A DNA stretch of 33,644 nucleotides from an uncultured Bacteroidales bacterium (lineage in GTDB: Bacteria; Bacteroidota; Bacteroidia; Bacteroidales; ML635J-15). The stretch is from contig CALJNE010000054.1 in NCBI GenBank assembly GCA_937982115.1, positions 1 to 33,644 on the forward strand, read 5' to 3'. Both the position numbers and the translations under genes were made by a program. Below are positions 25,004 through 33,644 of the stretch, in pieces (within the stretch, counting starts at the first letter, position 1; every line of letters starts with the position of its first letter). Below the pieces are notes generated by a model. It ran no database searches. It saw nothing but the letters and a program-made list of their open reading frames with translations, and was not told the DNA's origin.

Positions 25004-28000
25004 ATGAAAACTAAATTATTATTAGTTGTTTTTACTGCTTTTTTAGGCAAATTAGCAGTTTCATCCACAGGCTGGTATTGGGACTATGTGTTAATAAGTA
25101 AAAACGGGGCAAGCCCTGCATATTACTGGATTGGGGATGATCCCGGAGCACATACACAGCTTGCCGGTTACGATTTCGGCACAGTATCCACTTTGCAAAT
25201 TAGCGGGGCAGATATGCGTTATTGGAGTGATACACAAGACCGAACAGGAAGTGCATTTTACTATCTTATCAGAGGGTTGGATAATGTAGTTTATGTAGGT
25301 CCTACAGAAATAATAATGAATCAGGAGTATTTAGGCGGAAATGACTACAGAGGGACTATATTTTCTTTACAAATAAACTTATTAGAAAATCTTAAACCAA
25401 ACACCGAGTACAAACTCGAAATATACGCAAAACACTGGGGAACAGGGCAAGGCGACAATTGGTTATCAAACGAAGGACTGAATTATGTTGCCAATTTCAA
25501 GACCTCTCCCGTAATGGTTTTTGGTGCAAATGAGATTATTGACGGAACAGGATATTCAGGATTAAGGTTAGCCATAAATGCAATAAACAATACTTCTGCA
25601 CAATTGAACAAAGAAATTGAGATTAGAATTGGAGCATCGTTAACAGAAAGCTCGCAGTCACAATTGTTTTTCAAAAATTGGAAAAAATTGACGATATTTC
25701 CAACAGAGGATAGCATCGTAATAGATGGAGATATTTCAAATTCATTAATCAGACTGAATGCAGTAAAAAACGTTGTTATTGACGGAAGAAAAAATAAAAC
25801 AGGAAATGATATTGCACTGACAATAATTAACAACAGTACAAGTTCCAATGCATCGGTTATAGATTTAATAAACGGTTCGCAATATAATACAATTCAATAT
25901 TGTAAGATTAAAGGACAATCCCAGTCCTTTACAACTGGCTTAATTTTCTTCGGAGCTTCATCCACAACTGATGGAAATAGTTACAACAAAGTTTTAAATA
26001 ATGAAATTTCAGGAATCAGCGAAAACGAAAGACCCAGAAATGCAATATCATCTAATGGAAGTAACGGAAGAGAAAACATCTATAACGAAATTAAGAATAA
26101 CAAAATTTTTAATTTCATAAATAAGAATTCAAGTTCCAATGGAATAAATTTGAATTATAATTCAAATTACTTTACAATAGAAAACAACAGCCTTTACGAA
26201 GAAATCGAAAATTTGGAAATACAGGGTAGATATTTATATTATGCCATAACATCCACCACAAATTCGGTGGTTTATATTAAAAATAATTATATAGGTGGAA
26301 ATGCTCCGGAATCACAGGGGGTTTGGAAATTTATTGGTAAAGAAACAGATGGAAAAATTTCTGCACCATTTAATTTTACAGCAATCAGAGTTTCAGGAAA
26401 AAATGACGAGAACAGTATTGTAGAAAATAATACAATAAGAGGATTTTATATGATTACAGGAGGCTTGGATTACAATCACGACACCTGGGATGGCATATAT
26501 ATAAACTCCGGAAATGTAATTGTGAGGAATAACACAATAGGGGCTCCAGAAGGTAATGCTTCAATATATGTTGAAGCTACAAACGGAGCAACAATAGCTA
26601 CATCTCACGGGATACTCAATAATAGTTCAGGAACAATATATATAATCTCTAATACTATTGGATCAGTTGAAATAAAAGGAACAATAGACTATTCGCACTC
26701 ATTTGAAAGCATTTATCTAAGGGCTTCAAACTCTACTGCTTATATTACCGACAATCTAATCGGAAGTACTACGACTGCAAAAAGTATAATTGTTAGCGGA
26801 ACTGCAGTAAATTCAAATTACAAGCAAGATGTTTACGGGATTTACAGCGCATCGCAAGGAACTACATATATTTATCGAAACACTATTGCTAATCTGCATA
26901 ATTCTTATACCGGAACAATTTCATTAGCACGAACAAGAGCAATCAGGATAATTAATGGTTCGAATTATGTAAAGGATAATTTAATTTTTAATATTTCTTC
27001 AAATTCAAATCAAGCTGCGGGGAATAATAACTCAGGGTCAGTGATTGGGATAGATCTGTCTTCATCTCAAGCAGGGTTTATAAACGACGTAATAGGAAAC
27101 AGGATTTATAATCTCAAGGCTGATAATAACAACTCAAACGCAGTTTCTTGTTTTGGGATATATTATAATGGAGCTAATAATGCGGAAAGGAACATAATTG
27201 CTGAAAACTTTGTATGTAATCTAAATTCAACAAGTACAAATATAAATACCTTGATTATCGGGGTACACCTTATGAGAGGGAATAATATAGTTTATAACAA
27301 TATTATATCGCTTGGTACAGAAATTCCTTACGGATACAGAATATTTGGAATTTGGGACGATGGATTAAGCAACAATAATAATAACATTTATTTTAATACC
27401 GTATATATAGGAGGAAATGTAACTGTTGGCAGTACTACATCAATTGGAACCGCTATATGGAATTCGAATAATTCATCCGTACGAGACTATAGAAATAATA
27501 TTTTTGCAAGTCAAAGAAGGGTAAACGGTTCGGGTAATAATAATTTATACGCCATTAGACTTGGTGGCATGACAAATGTTACAATTGATTACAATAATTA
27601 CTGGTCTGACGGTAACAGGATAGGACGCGTGGGCAGTGGTCCTCTAAGAGTGGCACTAACACAATGGAAAATTGCAACAGGACAAGATCAAAACAGTCTG
27701 GAAATAAATCCCGAATTTCAGAATAACAGCGGGAACTGGAATGAACCACATGACTTTTTAACGGGAGTTTATGTTAGCCTTCCGGGAAATTCTTTAGCAC
27801 CAACAGTTTCCACAGATTACGACCTTCTCACGAGATTAAATCCTCCCAAAATGGGAGCTTTCGAGAACAATAATTATGTGTGGTATGGAACAGTGAGTAC
27901 AGATTTTAATAATCCTCAGAACTGGGCAGCATCAGGTTCAGGAATTGTACCACCAAATGGTGCTGATGTAATTTTTGCCGCTAATCCCCAAAATGATTGT

Positions 28001-31000
28001 TATCTAGATCAACATAGAATAATAAGAAACATAATCATAAACAATTCAACAGTATCAAACAAGTTTGTTTTAAACGGGAATAAACTCACATTAACAGGTT
28101 CGTTAAATTTCAGTAATGGAGCAAAACTTGATGCAAGAACAAGCGGATCAATATTAGAATTAGCCGGAACTACAATTCAAACATTGCCATTGGGTATGAT
28201 TACCGATAACGAATTTGCAGGATTAGAATTAAATAATGAATTTGGATTTATTCAAAATGCCGACTTTTTAGTAAAAGAAACTTTCATTCTTACAAACGGG
28301 AACTATTCTATTGGATCAAATACACTATCTTTAAATGGAAATGTTTCTTTAACCAATGGGAATCTTATTGGCGGAGACAATTCTAATATTGTTTTTGGAG
28401 GAACCGGAGATGCTACAATTTTACCATCAGTAACGTTAAAAGATTTAACCATAAATCGAGCTTCGGGAATTAATCTTTCAGGGAATGTAGAAATAAAAGG
28501 GACATTATCACTTAGTTCAGGAACACTTAATCTGGATGGGAATAAACTTGTACTATCGGGGAATTCGCCAACCGGAACAGGTAATATAAACGGTTCTATA
28601 ACAAATTCGGAATTGGTTTTTAACAATAATAATCCAATAATATTATATTCAACATTTTTCGGAAATAATCCCATAGATAAACTTATCATAGAAGGAACAG
28701 GAGGTGTTACTTCAGAAGGAGATTTCAAAATTTTAAATTTATTAGAATTAAAAGCTGAAAATCCCACTGCTACGAAGGGGCTTCTGGATATGAACGACGG
28801 CTCTGAATTGAAAGTATTAACAATGGGAGCAAATGGAACTACAATCGGACAGGGAGATGTTAGCGGTAAAGTAAGAAGAACGGAAATTCAGGCAAATACA
28901 GTTTACAGTTTTGGCAGCGAATTTTCGACAATATCTTTTACAGGTGGGACAGGAACAGAACTACCTGATACAATTACTTTTATCATCAAAATTGGGACCC
29001 TACCGCCAAATGGAATTAAAAACGATGCTGTAAAAAGATATTATGAAATTATTCGTTCAGGAGGAAGTTCTCCAACAAGATTTAATTTAAGTTTAAGGTA
29101 TTTACCATCAGAATTAAACGGTAATGACGTGTCAAAAATGGTATTTTGGGATCACCATGTCCCCTATAATGGATTATCGCCACATGAACATGGAGTATCG
29201 TTCCATAATGTTGAAAACTGGTACATGACACTTGCAAGTCATGGCATTGGATATCTTGTTAAAGGAGAATACACAGGAGAAATTGCTTTTATTGATAACG
29301 AAACAACACCTCCAAATCAATCAAAAATATGGATTTTAGCTAACAGAAGTACACCCACAGGAAGCGATGTTTTCACCTGGATTGGACCTTACGATGAAAA
29401 TTCAGATTGGAATTATGACAACAATTGGGCAGATAATTGCTCTCCGGCTAATGCTGCCACCGGTTCATGTCCAAATCCGCCATATAATGGAGCAACTATT
29501 TCTCCCGAAACACATAAAATTTTTATTCAAAAAGCTGCAAGTCCATGCTTAGCACCTGATTCAGACTTAAAAGCTTATTCGATATACGTTGAAGAAAACG
29601 GAGAATTTATCGCAAGAAACAACAGAAATATAGAAGTGGATTATATTAGAATTTTTGAAACCGGAACGTTCACTGCAGCAAATGATACTATTACAGTAAA
29701 AGGAGCGATTAATATAAATAATGGGAATGTCTCATGGAACAATGCAGGAACTTATGTCCCTAACACAAGTACAGTCGTATTTACAAATTCTAATGCTGCA
29801 ATATCAGGTGTTACAGATTTTTACAACATTGAAATTAAAGACGGAGCAAAAGTTTCTTTGATAGATAATTCAAAAATAGGTATTGAAAATGAAATTAATT
29901 TAAATTCAACCGGAATTTTAAATACAACTTTCTATGGAAGCAGTACGGTAGAATATAACGGAACAAATCAAAACATAATTAATCCCGAGAATAATGAATA
30001 TTATAATTTGATTTTAAGCGGAAATGGGACAAAAACATTTCCGACAGAATTGACAAAAATTTTAGGAAATTTCGAAGTTAATGATACGTCCTCAACTACA
30101 GCTGCAAACTCTTTAAATATCGAGGGAAATCTTTTAATTGGTGATCAAGCATCATTTTCAACAGGTAATTATAATCATACACTAAAAGGAAATTTCGAAA
30201 ATAATGGAACATTTATATGTTCCTCAAACACAACATTTAGATTTAATGGTAATGTTGAGCAAACAATTTCTGGAGATACCATAAGCACTTTTGAGAAATT
30301 AGAAATCCTTAATCCTGCAAGTGTATTAATTATGACAGATGTAAATGTAAACGATACACTAAAACTCTCCTCAGGGAATTTTAAAATATTGAATTATACC
30401 CTTGGTATAAATAAGCATATTATTAGAACGGGCGAAAATCAAAAAATTGAACTTTCAAAATATACTTCTTTGAATTTTGGAGGAACAGATACAATTTATA
30501 TTCCGAATAATCTATTTTCGCCCGATCCTGAAATAAACAATTTAAGAATTGACAGACCGGCAGTTGTTATTGGAAATCAAGACTTTACAATAAATGGCGA
30601 ATTAAATTTAAATTCCGGATCATTAATAGTTGGAAGTACGACTTTAGGTATAAATGGCAGCATCGTTGCAAATCGGAATATAGAATTAAGTAATAACTCA
30701 TCATTGCGATTTGGCGGTAATGATACAATAATAATTCCGGATGACTTATTTACCGGAACAACAGAAATAACTAACTTAATAATGGGACGTAACGGTGTAG
30801 TTGTATTAAATAATCAAATCTTCACTATAAAAGGTTTATTGAATTTAGTTAATGGGATTTTAAATTTTGAAGATAAAGAATTAAATATTTCGGGAGAAAT
30901 TATTGGATCTTTAGGTAAGTTTAGTCCGAATGAAAATTCCGTATTAAACATAGAAGAAATCTCAACCGAAGATGCAGCTATATTTTTACCGTTTGGGTGT

Positions 31001-32176
31001 TTTAGTCATAATCATTTAGGAACACTTAGAATTAATCGAACAAAGGGATTTAACCTAAGTAATCAGGATATTATTATTTCAGAAAGATTAATTCTCGAAA
31101 AAGGAATAATAAATAATAATGAAAATCTGATTATTTTTGATAAAAATTCTTACTTCAGCACTTCTGCATCAGGAGTTTCCGGACCTGACGAAAATCGTTA
31201 CATAAACGGATGTGTTCGAAAAATCGGCAATACAGCATTCTTGTTCCCCATAGGTAGGGATAATATTTTTGCACCTGCAGCAATTTCAGAAGCACCTTCG
31301 GGTTTGGAAGATGATTGGTTCGAAGCATGTTATTACAACTATAGTCCTGATGTGGATGGATTTTCTACAGCAAGTAAGGATGCCGGAATTGATCATGTCT
31401 CCACTTCTGAATATTGGATAATAGATAGAAACGTATCAAACCAGGTAAATGTAACTTTAACATGGAACATTCGAAGCGGAGGCGTTGATGATTTAGATAA
31501 TCTCACAATAGTACGTTGGGATGGAACTAAATGGGAAGACAAAGGTGGTTCTGCAACCGGAAGTACCGAAACAGGAAGCATCACATCAGGACTTGTTTCG
31601 CAATTCAGTCCGTTCACTCTTGCTTCCAAAAACAATAATAACCCCTTACCAGTCAATTTGATGTCCTTTAAAGGAGAATGTCTTGAAAATGAAATCCTAT
31701 TTACATGGCAAACAAACAGCGAAATCAATAATGATTATTTTGTCGTTGAAGCAAGTTCAGATTATAAAAAATGGACAGAAATCAGCAAAATTAAAGGTGC
31801 GGGAAATAGTTCCTCTATAAAAACATATTCAACAAAAGTAAACACTAAAAATTACAGTTACTTTAGATTAAAACAAGTAGATTATGATGGCAAACAGAAA
31901 GTTTATCAAAACATAAATTTAGATTGTCATTCATTATCAGGAGAAATTCAAATTTATCCAAATCCTAATAATGGTAATTTTAAATTTTTACTTCCTGAAT
32001 ATATAACTGACGGAACAATTATCGTAAGTGACCTTACAGGAAGAGAAATCCTCAAAAAGGGAATTACAGATTCTGCCGTGATTGAAATGAATTTGGAGCT
32101 TAATCCGGGAGTTTATAATCTAAGCATAATGTCCGGATATAAATTCTTTAATAATAAAATCATTATTACTAAATAA
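25004..32176 (+). CDS. Giant T9SS-exported repeat protein, probable adhesin
   Basis: This 2390-residue surface protein has a signal peptide (about residues 1-20). Residues 22-170 form an N-terminal beta domain. Residues 190-950 contain many Asn-rich short coils (such as NNTIRGF, VRNNTIGAPEGN, YIYRNTI) expected of a right-handed parallel beta-helix. Two 'NW' segments follow (FNNPQNWA near 965 and NYDNNWADN near 1470). Repeats with the pattern LxLxGNKLxLxG occupy about 1010-1280 and 1550-2050. Near the end is a T9SS-associated fibronectin-like domain (LPVNLMSFKG, about 2212 on), then a type A sorting domain (IQIYPNPNNGNFKF ... YNLSIMSG). No enzyme site was recognised. It is probably an adhesin or matrix protein. 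Confidence 0.85.
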   Translation: MKTKLLLVVFTAFLGKLAVSSTGWYWDYVLISKNGASPAYYWIGDDPGAHTQLAGYDFGTVSTLQISGADMRYWSDTQDRTGSAFYYLIRGLDNVVYVGPTEIIMNQEYLGGNDYRGTIFSLQINLLENLKPNTEYKLEIYAKHWGTGQGDNWLSNEGLNYVANFKTSPVMVFGANEIIDGTGYSGLRLAINAINNTSAQLNKEIEIRIGASLTESSQSQLFFKNWKKLTIFPTEDSIVIDGDISNSLIRLNAVKNVVIDGRKNKTGNDIALTIINNSTSSNASVIDLINGSQYNTIQYCKIKGQSQSFTTGLIFFGASSTTDGNSYNKVLNNEISGISENERPRNAISSNGSNGRENIYNEIKNNKIFNFINKNSSSNGINLNYNSNYFTIENNSLYEEIENLEIQGRYLYYAITSTTNSVVYIKNNYIGGNAPESQGVWKFIGKETDGKISAPFNFTAIRVSGKNDENSIVENNTIRGFYMITGGLDYNHDTWDGIYINSGNVIVRNNTIGAPEGNASIYVEATNGATIATSHGILNNSSGTIYIISNTIGSVEIKGTIDYSHSFESIYLRASNSTAYITDNLIGSTTTAKSIIVSGTAVNSNYKQDVYGIYSASQGTTYIYRNTIANLHNSYTGTISLARTRAIRIINGSNYVKDNLIFNISSNSNQAAGNNNSGSVIGIDLSSSQAGFINDVIGNRIYNLKADNNNSNAVSCFGIYYNGANNAERNIIAENFVCNLNSTSTNINTLIIGVHLMRGNNIVYNNIISLGTEIPYGYRIFGIWDDGLSNNNNNIYFNTVYIGGNVTVGSTTSIGTAIWNSNNSSVRDYRNNIFASQRRVNGSGNNNLYAIRLGGMTNVTIDYNNYWSDGNRIGRVGSGPLRVALTQWKIATGQDQNSLEINPEFQNNSGNWNEPHDFLTGVYVSLPGNSLAPTVSTDYDLLTRLNPPKMGAFENNNYVWYGTVSTDFNNPQNWAASGSGIVPPNGADVIFAANPQNDCYLDQHRIIRNIIINNSTVSNKFVLNGNKLTLTGSLNFSNGAKLDARTSGSILELAGTTIQTLPLGMITDNEFAGLELNNEFGFIQNADFLVKETFILTNGNYSIGSNTLSLNGNVSLTNGNLIGGDNSNIVFGGTGDATILPSVTLKDLTINRASGINLSGNVEIKGTLSLSSGTLNLDGNKLVLSGNSPTGTGNINGSITNSELVFNNNNPIILYSTFFGNNPIDKLIIEGTGGVTSEGDFKILNLLELKAENPTATKGLLDMNDGSELKVLTMGANGTTIGQGDVSGKVRRTEIQANTVYSFGSEFSTISFTGGTGTELPDTITFIIKIGTLPPNGIKNDAVKRYYEIIRSGGSSPTRFNLSLRYLPSELNGNDVSKMVFWDHHVPYNGLSPHEHGVSFHNVENWYMTLASHGIGYLVKGEYTGEIAFIDNETTPPNQSKIWILANRSTPTGSDVFTWIGPYDENSDWNYDNNWADNCSPANAATGSCPNPPYNGATISPETHKIFIQKAASPCLAPDSDLKAYSIYVEENGEFIARNNRNIEVDYIRIFETGTFTAANDTITVKGAININNGNVSWNNAGTYVPNTSTVVFTNSNAAISGVTDFYNIEIKDGAKVSLIDNSKIGIENEINLNSTGILNTTFYGSSTVEYNGTNQNIINPENNEYYNLILSGNGTKTFPTELTKILGNFEVNDTSSTTAANSLNIEGNLLIGDQASFSTGNYNHTLKGNFENNGTFICSSNTTFRFNGNVEQTISGDTISTFEKLEILNPASVLIMTDVNVNDTLKLSSGNFKILNYTLGINKHIIRTGENQKIELSKYTSLNFGGTDTIYIPNNLFSPDPEINNLRIDRPAVVIGNQDFTINGELNLNSGSLIVGSTTLGINGSIVANRNIELSNNSSLRFGGNDTIIIPDDLFTGTTEITNLIMGRNGVVVLNNQIFTIKGLLNLVNGILNFEDKELNISGEIIGSLGKFSPNENSVLNIEEISTEDAAIFLPFGCFSHNHLGTLRINRTKGFNLSNQDIIISERLILEKGIINNNENLIIFDKNSYFSTSASGVSGPDENRYINGCVRKIGNTAFLFPIGRDNIFAPAAISEAPSGLEDDWFEACYYNYSPDVDGFSTASKDAGIDHVSTSEYWIIDRNVSNQVNVTLTWNIRSGGVDDLDNLTIVRWDGTKWEDKGGSATGSTETGSITSGLVSQFSPFTLASKNNNNPLPVNLMSFKGECLENEILFTWQTNSEINNDYFVVEASSDYKKWTEISKIKGAGNSSSIKTYSTKVNTKNYSYFRLKQVDYDGKQKVYQNINLDCHSLSGEIQIYPNPNNGNFKFLLPEYITDGTIIVSDLTGREILKKGITDSAVIEMNLELNPGVYNLSIMSGYKFFNNKIIITK
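30470..31160 (+). repeat. Tandem 78-79-residue repeats within the giant surface protein
   Basis: Protein-level repeats have a period of about 234 bases. Unit 1 starts LNFGGTDTIYIPNNLF (30470) and unit 2 LRFGGNDTIIIPDDLF (30704), with matching later parts (TINGELNLNSGSL versus TIKGLLNLVNGIL). A third, degenerate unit follows from 30941 (VLNIEEISTED...). The units are diverged at DNA level, so they are older than a recent duplication. Confidence 0.75.
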
Positions 32177-32197
32177 AAAACTTCCTCAATAACTTTA

Positions 32198-32230
32198 ACG
32201 GGACAATGAACTTGTTCCGTTTTTTATTTT
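32198..32230 (+). terminator. Terminator of the giant surface-protein gene
   Basis: A 9-bp stem (32198-32206 with 32212-32220, one G-U) with a five-base loop is followed by a T-rich run. It begins about 20 bases after the stop codon and lies only about 17 bases before the preferred start of the next gene. Confidence 0.85.
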
Positions 32231-32247
32231 ATGTTTGCAGAAAAAAG

Positions 32248-33330
32248 ATGAGACCATCAACTCCATATATAATTATTTATAAAGATCAAATACAAAAAAA
32301 CCTCGATAACTTTTGCAACAAATTAAAATTTGAAACAGATGAAATTTTTTTCCCTATAAAGGTAAATAATAATTCTGAAATAATTAGCCTATTAGATAAA
32401 GCAAAATGTAGATTCGAAGCTGCAAGCATCAACGAAATACGATTGTTACTAAATTGCGGAATAGATCCTTCAGTAATTTTATATGGTAATCCTGTAAAAT
32501 CAAACCACGATATAATAACTGCACATAATCTTGGAATAAATTTTTTTGTTGCCGATAGTTTTAAAGAAATCGAAAAATTATCATCCTTTGCTCCAAATTC
32601 AAATATAATTGTGAGAATTGAAGTAAGTAACGAAGGTGCAAGCTGGAAGTTAACAGAAAAATTCGGCTGTAGCGATGACGAAGCAAAATTAATTTTCGAA
32701 GAAGCCTCAAATAAAAACTTAAATCCCTTAGGTTTAAGTTTTCATGTTGGTTGGAATAACAAATCCATAAAAAACTGGGAAAAAGTAATGCTGCATGCAG
32801 AAGATCTAAGAATAAAACTAAACAAATCAGGTCGAAGAATAGAAATAATTGATCTCGGTGGTGGATTCCCTGCTCACGACGAAGACAGCGAAATCTATTT
32901 TGAAGAAATTTTACAAAAAATACTTCCATACCTTCACCACTGGCGAAATTCAGGAATAAAAGTTATTGCAGAACCCGGCTCTTATTTAGTCGCTAATGCC
33001 GGAGTTTTGTATTCTTCAGTGATTGAAAAAATCAAAAGAAAAGAAAAATATTGGGTATTTCTGGACACAGGAGTTTTTCAGGGATTTTATTGGATACTCG
33101 GAGGATTAAAATATAGAATAAAAAACGAAAGCACAAAAAATCCGGGAGAATTAACCGAATTCGTTATTACCGGTCCTACCTGCGACTCTTTCGATATTTT
33201 TGAAAAAAATGCTTTTCTGCCTGCACAAACAAATGTTGGCGACATTATATCAATTTCACCGGCAGGAGCATATATTCATTCTGCCCAAAATTACAACGGA
33301 TTTGAATATCCGCCTGAAATTGTCAGATAG
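32248..33330 (+). CDS. Fold-type III PLP decarboxylase (ornithine/diaminopimelate-decarboxylase family)
   Basis: This 360-residue predicted PLP-dependent amino-acid decarboxylase has an alanine-racemase-like barrel. The Schiff-base lysine is Lys38 in FFPIKVN, the glycine loop is GGGFPAHD (204-211), and the C-terminal GPTCDSFD (309-316) supplies the Cys/Asp of the partner active site. The conserved tyrosine-bearing AYIHSAQNYNGF is present. Unusually, the phosphate-contacting positions differ: HVGW (usually HVGS) at 166-169 and EPGS (usually EPGR) at 242-245. An upstream ATG at 32206 lies inside the terminator hairpin, so the internal ATG is preferred. Ornithine decarboxylase is most likely, but the substrate is uncertain. 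Confidence 0.82.
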   Translation: MRPSTPYIIIYKDQIQKNLDNFCNKLKFETDEIFFPIKVNNNSEIISLLDKAKCRFEAASINEIRLLLNCGIDPSVILYGNPVKSNHDIITAHNLGINFFVADSFKEIEKLSSFAPNSNIIVRIEVSNEGASWKLTEKFGCSDDEAKLIFEEASNKNLNPLGLSFHVGWNNKSIKNWEKVMLHAEDLRIKLNKSGRRIEIIDLGGGFPAHDEDSEIYFEEILQKILPYLHHWRNSGIKVIAEPGSYLVANAGVLYSSVIEKIKRKEKYWVFLDTGVFQGFYWILGGLKYRIKNESTKNPGELTEFVITGPTCDSFDIFEKNAFLPAQTNVGDIISISPAGAYIHSAQNYNGFEYPPEIVR

Positions 33331-33336
33331 CTTATT

Positions 33337-33644
33337 TTAAATCTTTTGTATTCCAATTAAAACGCCATATTCAAGATGGTGAAATCTGTCCTCATTTTTC
33401 CAGAATCTTTTTACCCTGTCAAATGGTTCAAATATTCCCGAATACTTTACTATGAAATTTACATACATCCGTTCTATCTGAATAAATTTAAACCATACAG
33501 TCTTAACCTTAATCATGTCTCTGAAATCCAATAACTTTCGTTTAATAACAAATCTCGACAAAAAATTTGAATATACCTGCAAATACTTCGTGGCTACACC
33601 CCTTAATCTCTGATTTATTATCCCTCTCAACTCTAAATCCAAGT
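33337..33644 (-). CDS. Partial transposase-like protein, cut by the window edge
   Basis: This minus-strand frame enters from the right edge with no in-frame ATG near it. The segment RGVATKYLQVYSNFLSRF resembles the C-terminal part of IS1595/ISXO2-type transposases of Bacteroidota (GVATKYLxNYLxWF). The 70 residues after it are basic and aromatic and not recognised. The catalytic residues would lie beyond the window. No terminal inverted repeat or target duplication is visible near 33331-33340. It is convergent with the decarboxylase gene, six bases away. It could be a degraded or truncated element, or another protein. Confidence 0.45.
   Translation of the reverse strand, partial: LDLELRGIINQRLRGVATKYLQVYSNFLSRFVIKRKLLDFRDMIKVKTVWFKFIQIERMYVNFIVKYSGIFEPFDRVKRFWKNEDRFHHLEYGVLIGIQKI

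Noticed and set aside
28303-28767. Minus-strand reading frame inside the giant surface-protein gene
   Set aside because: It is antisense to repeat coding sequence and has low-complexity composition with no recognisable domain.
25004-32176. CRISPR-like or true direct repeats in the giant gene
   Set aside because: The repeats are coding, diverged at DNA level and in frame with no spacers.
32206-32247. Upstream ATG start for the PLP decarboxylase
   Set aside because: It lies inside the terminator hairpin of the preceding gene and adds residues (NLFRFLFYVCRKK) not typical of the family.

Overview
The window is chromosomal DNA from a member of the Bacteroidota, probably an anaerobic or environmental Bacteroidales-like lineage; the order is an inference. 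The evidence is the strong A+T bias, starts without Shine-Dalgarno sequences, several promoter-like TAnnTTTG elements, three proteins with type IX secretion (T9SS) C-terminal sorting domains, an S46 dipeptidyl peptidase, a DUF2723 membrane protein, an Omp28-type lipoprotein, and the sigma-54 activator / LptE / TPR / SecG gene order. Most genes are housekeeping or envelope genes. The one mobile-element trace is a possible transposase tail cut by the right edge.

Layout. 1-363 holds no recognisable gene. 364-9116 (minus strand) is an envelope block: a DUF2723 (GT117/TMEM260-like) membrane glycosyltransferase coupled to a NodB polysaccharide deacetylase, then a sigma-54 activator, LptE, a TPR-ended acidic protein and SecG in a tight operon, then a GT4 glycosyltransferase. 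9298-9495 (plus) carries two tandem glutamine-type tRNA genes and a shared terminator; the second tRNA is structurally abnormal. 9494-14705 (minus) holds a secreted coiled-coil protein, a DPP7-like S46 peptidase, a secreted propeller-like protein, and class 1 fructose-1,6-bisphosphatase. 14801-16432 (plus) holds a lipoprotein and a zinc-ribbon SAM methyltransferase.

16429-20701 (minus) is a compact five-gene operon: TlpA-like thioredoxin, DUF6029 outer-membrane protein, Omp28-like CxxC lipoprotein, small outer-membrane barrel, and UbiX flavin prenyltransferase. Just upstream, behind its own terminator, lies a T9SS-exported Omp28-like CxxC protein (20798-22486). Three thioredoxin-fold CxxC proteins predicted for the periplasm, the outer membrane and the cell surface, together with two predicted barrels, suggest a trans-envelope thiol-redox pathway. 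This is the best candidate here for an undescribed system, but it rests on inference from gene context.

22730-33330 (plus) holds a small T9SS protein, YraN, a threonine/serine dehydratase, a 2390-residue beta-helix/repeat surface protein with a T9SS signal, and a fold-type III PLP decarboxylase with two unusual phosphate-site residues. The window ends in the transposase-like fragment (minus).
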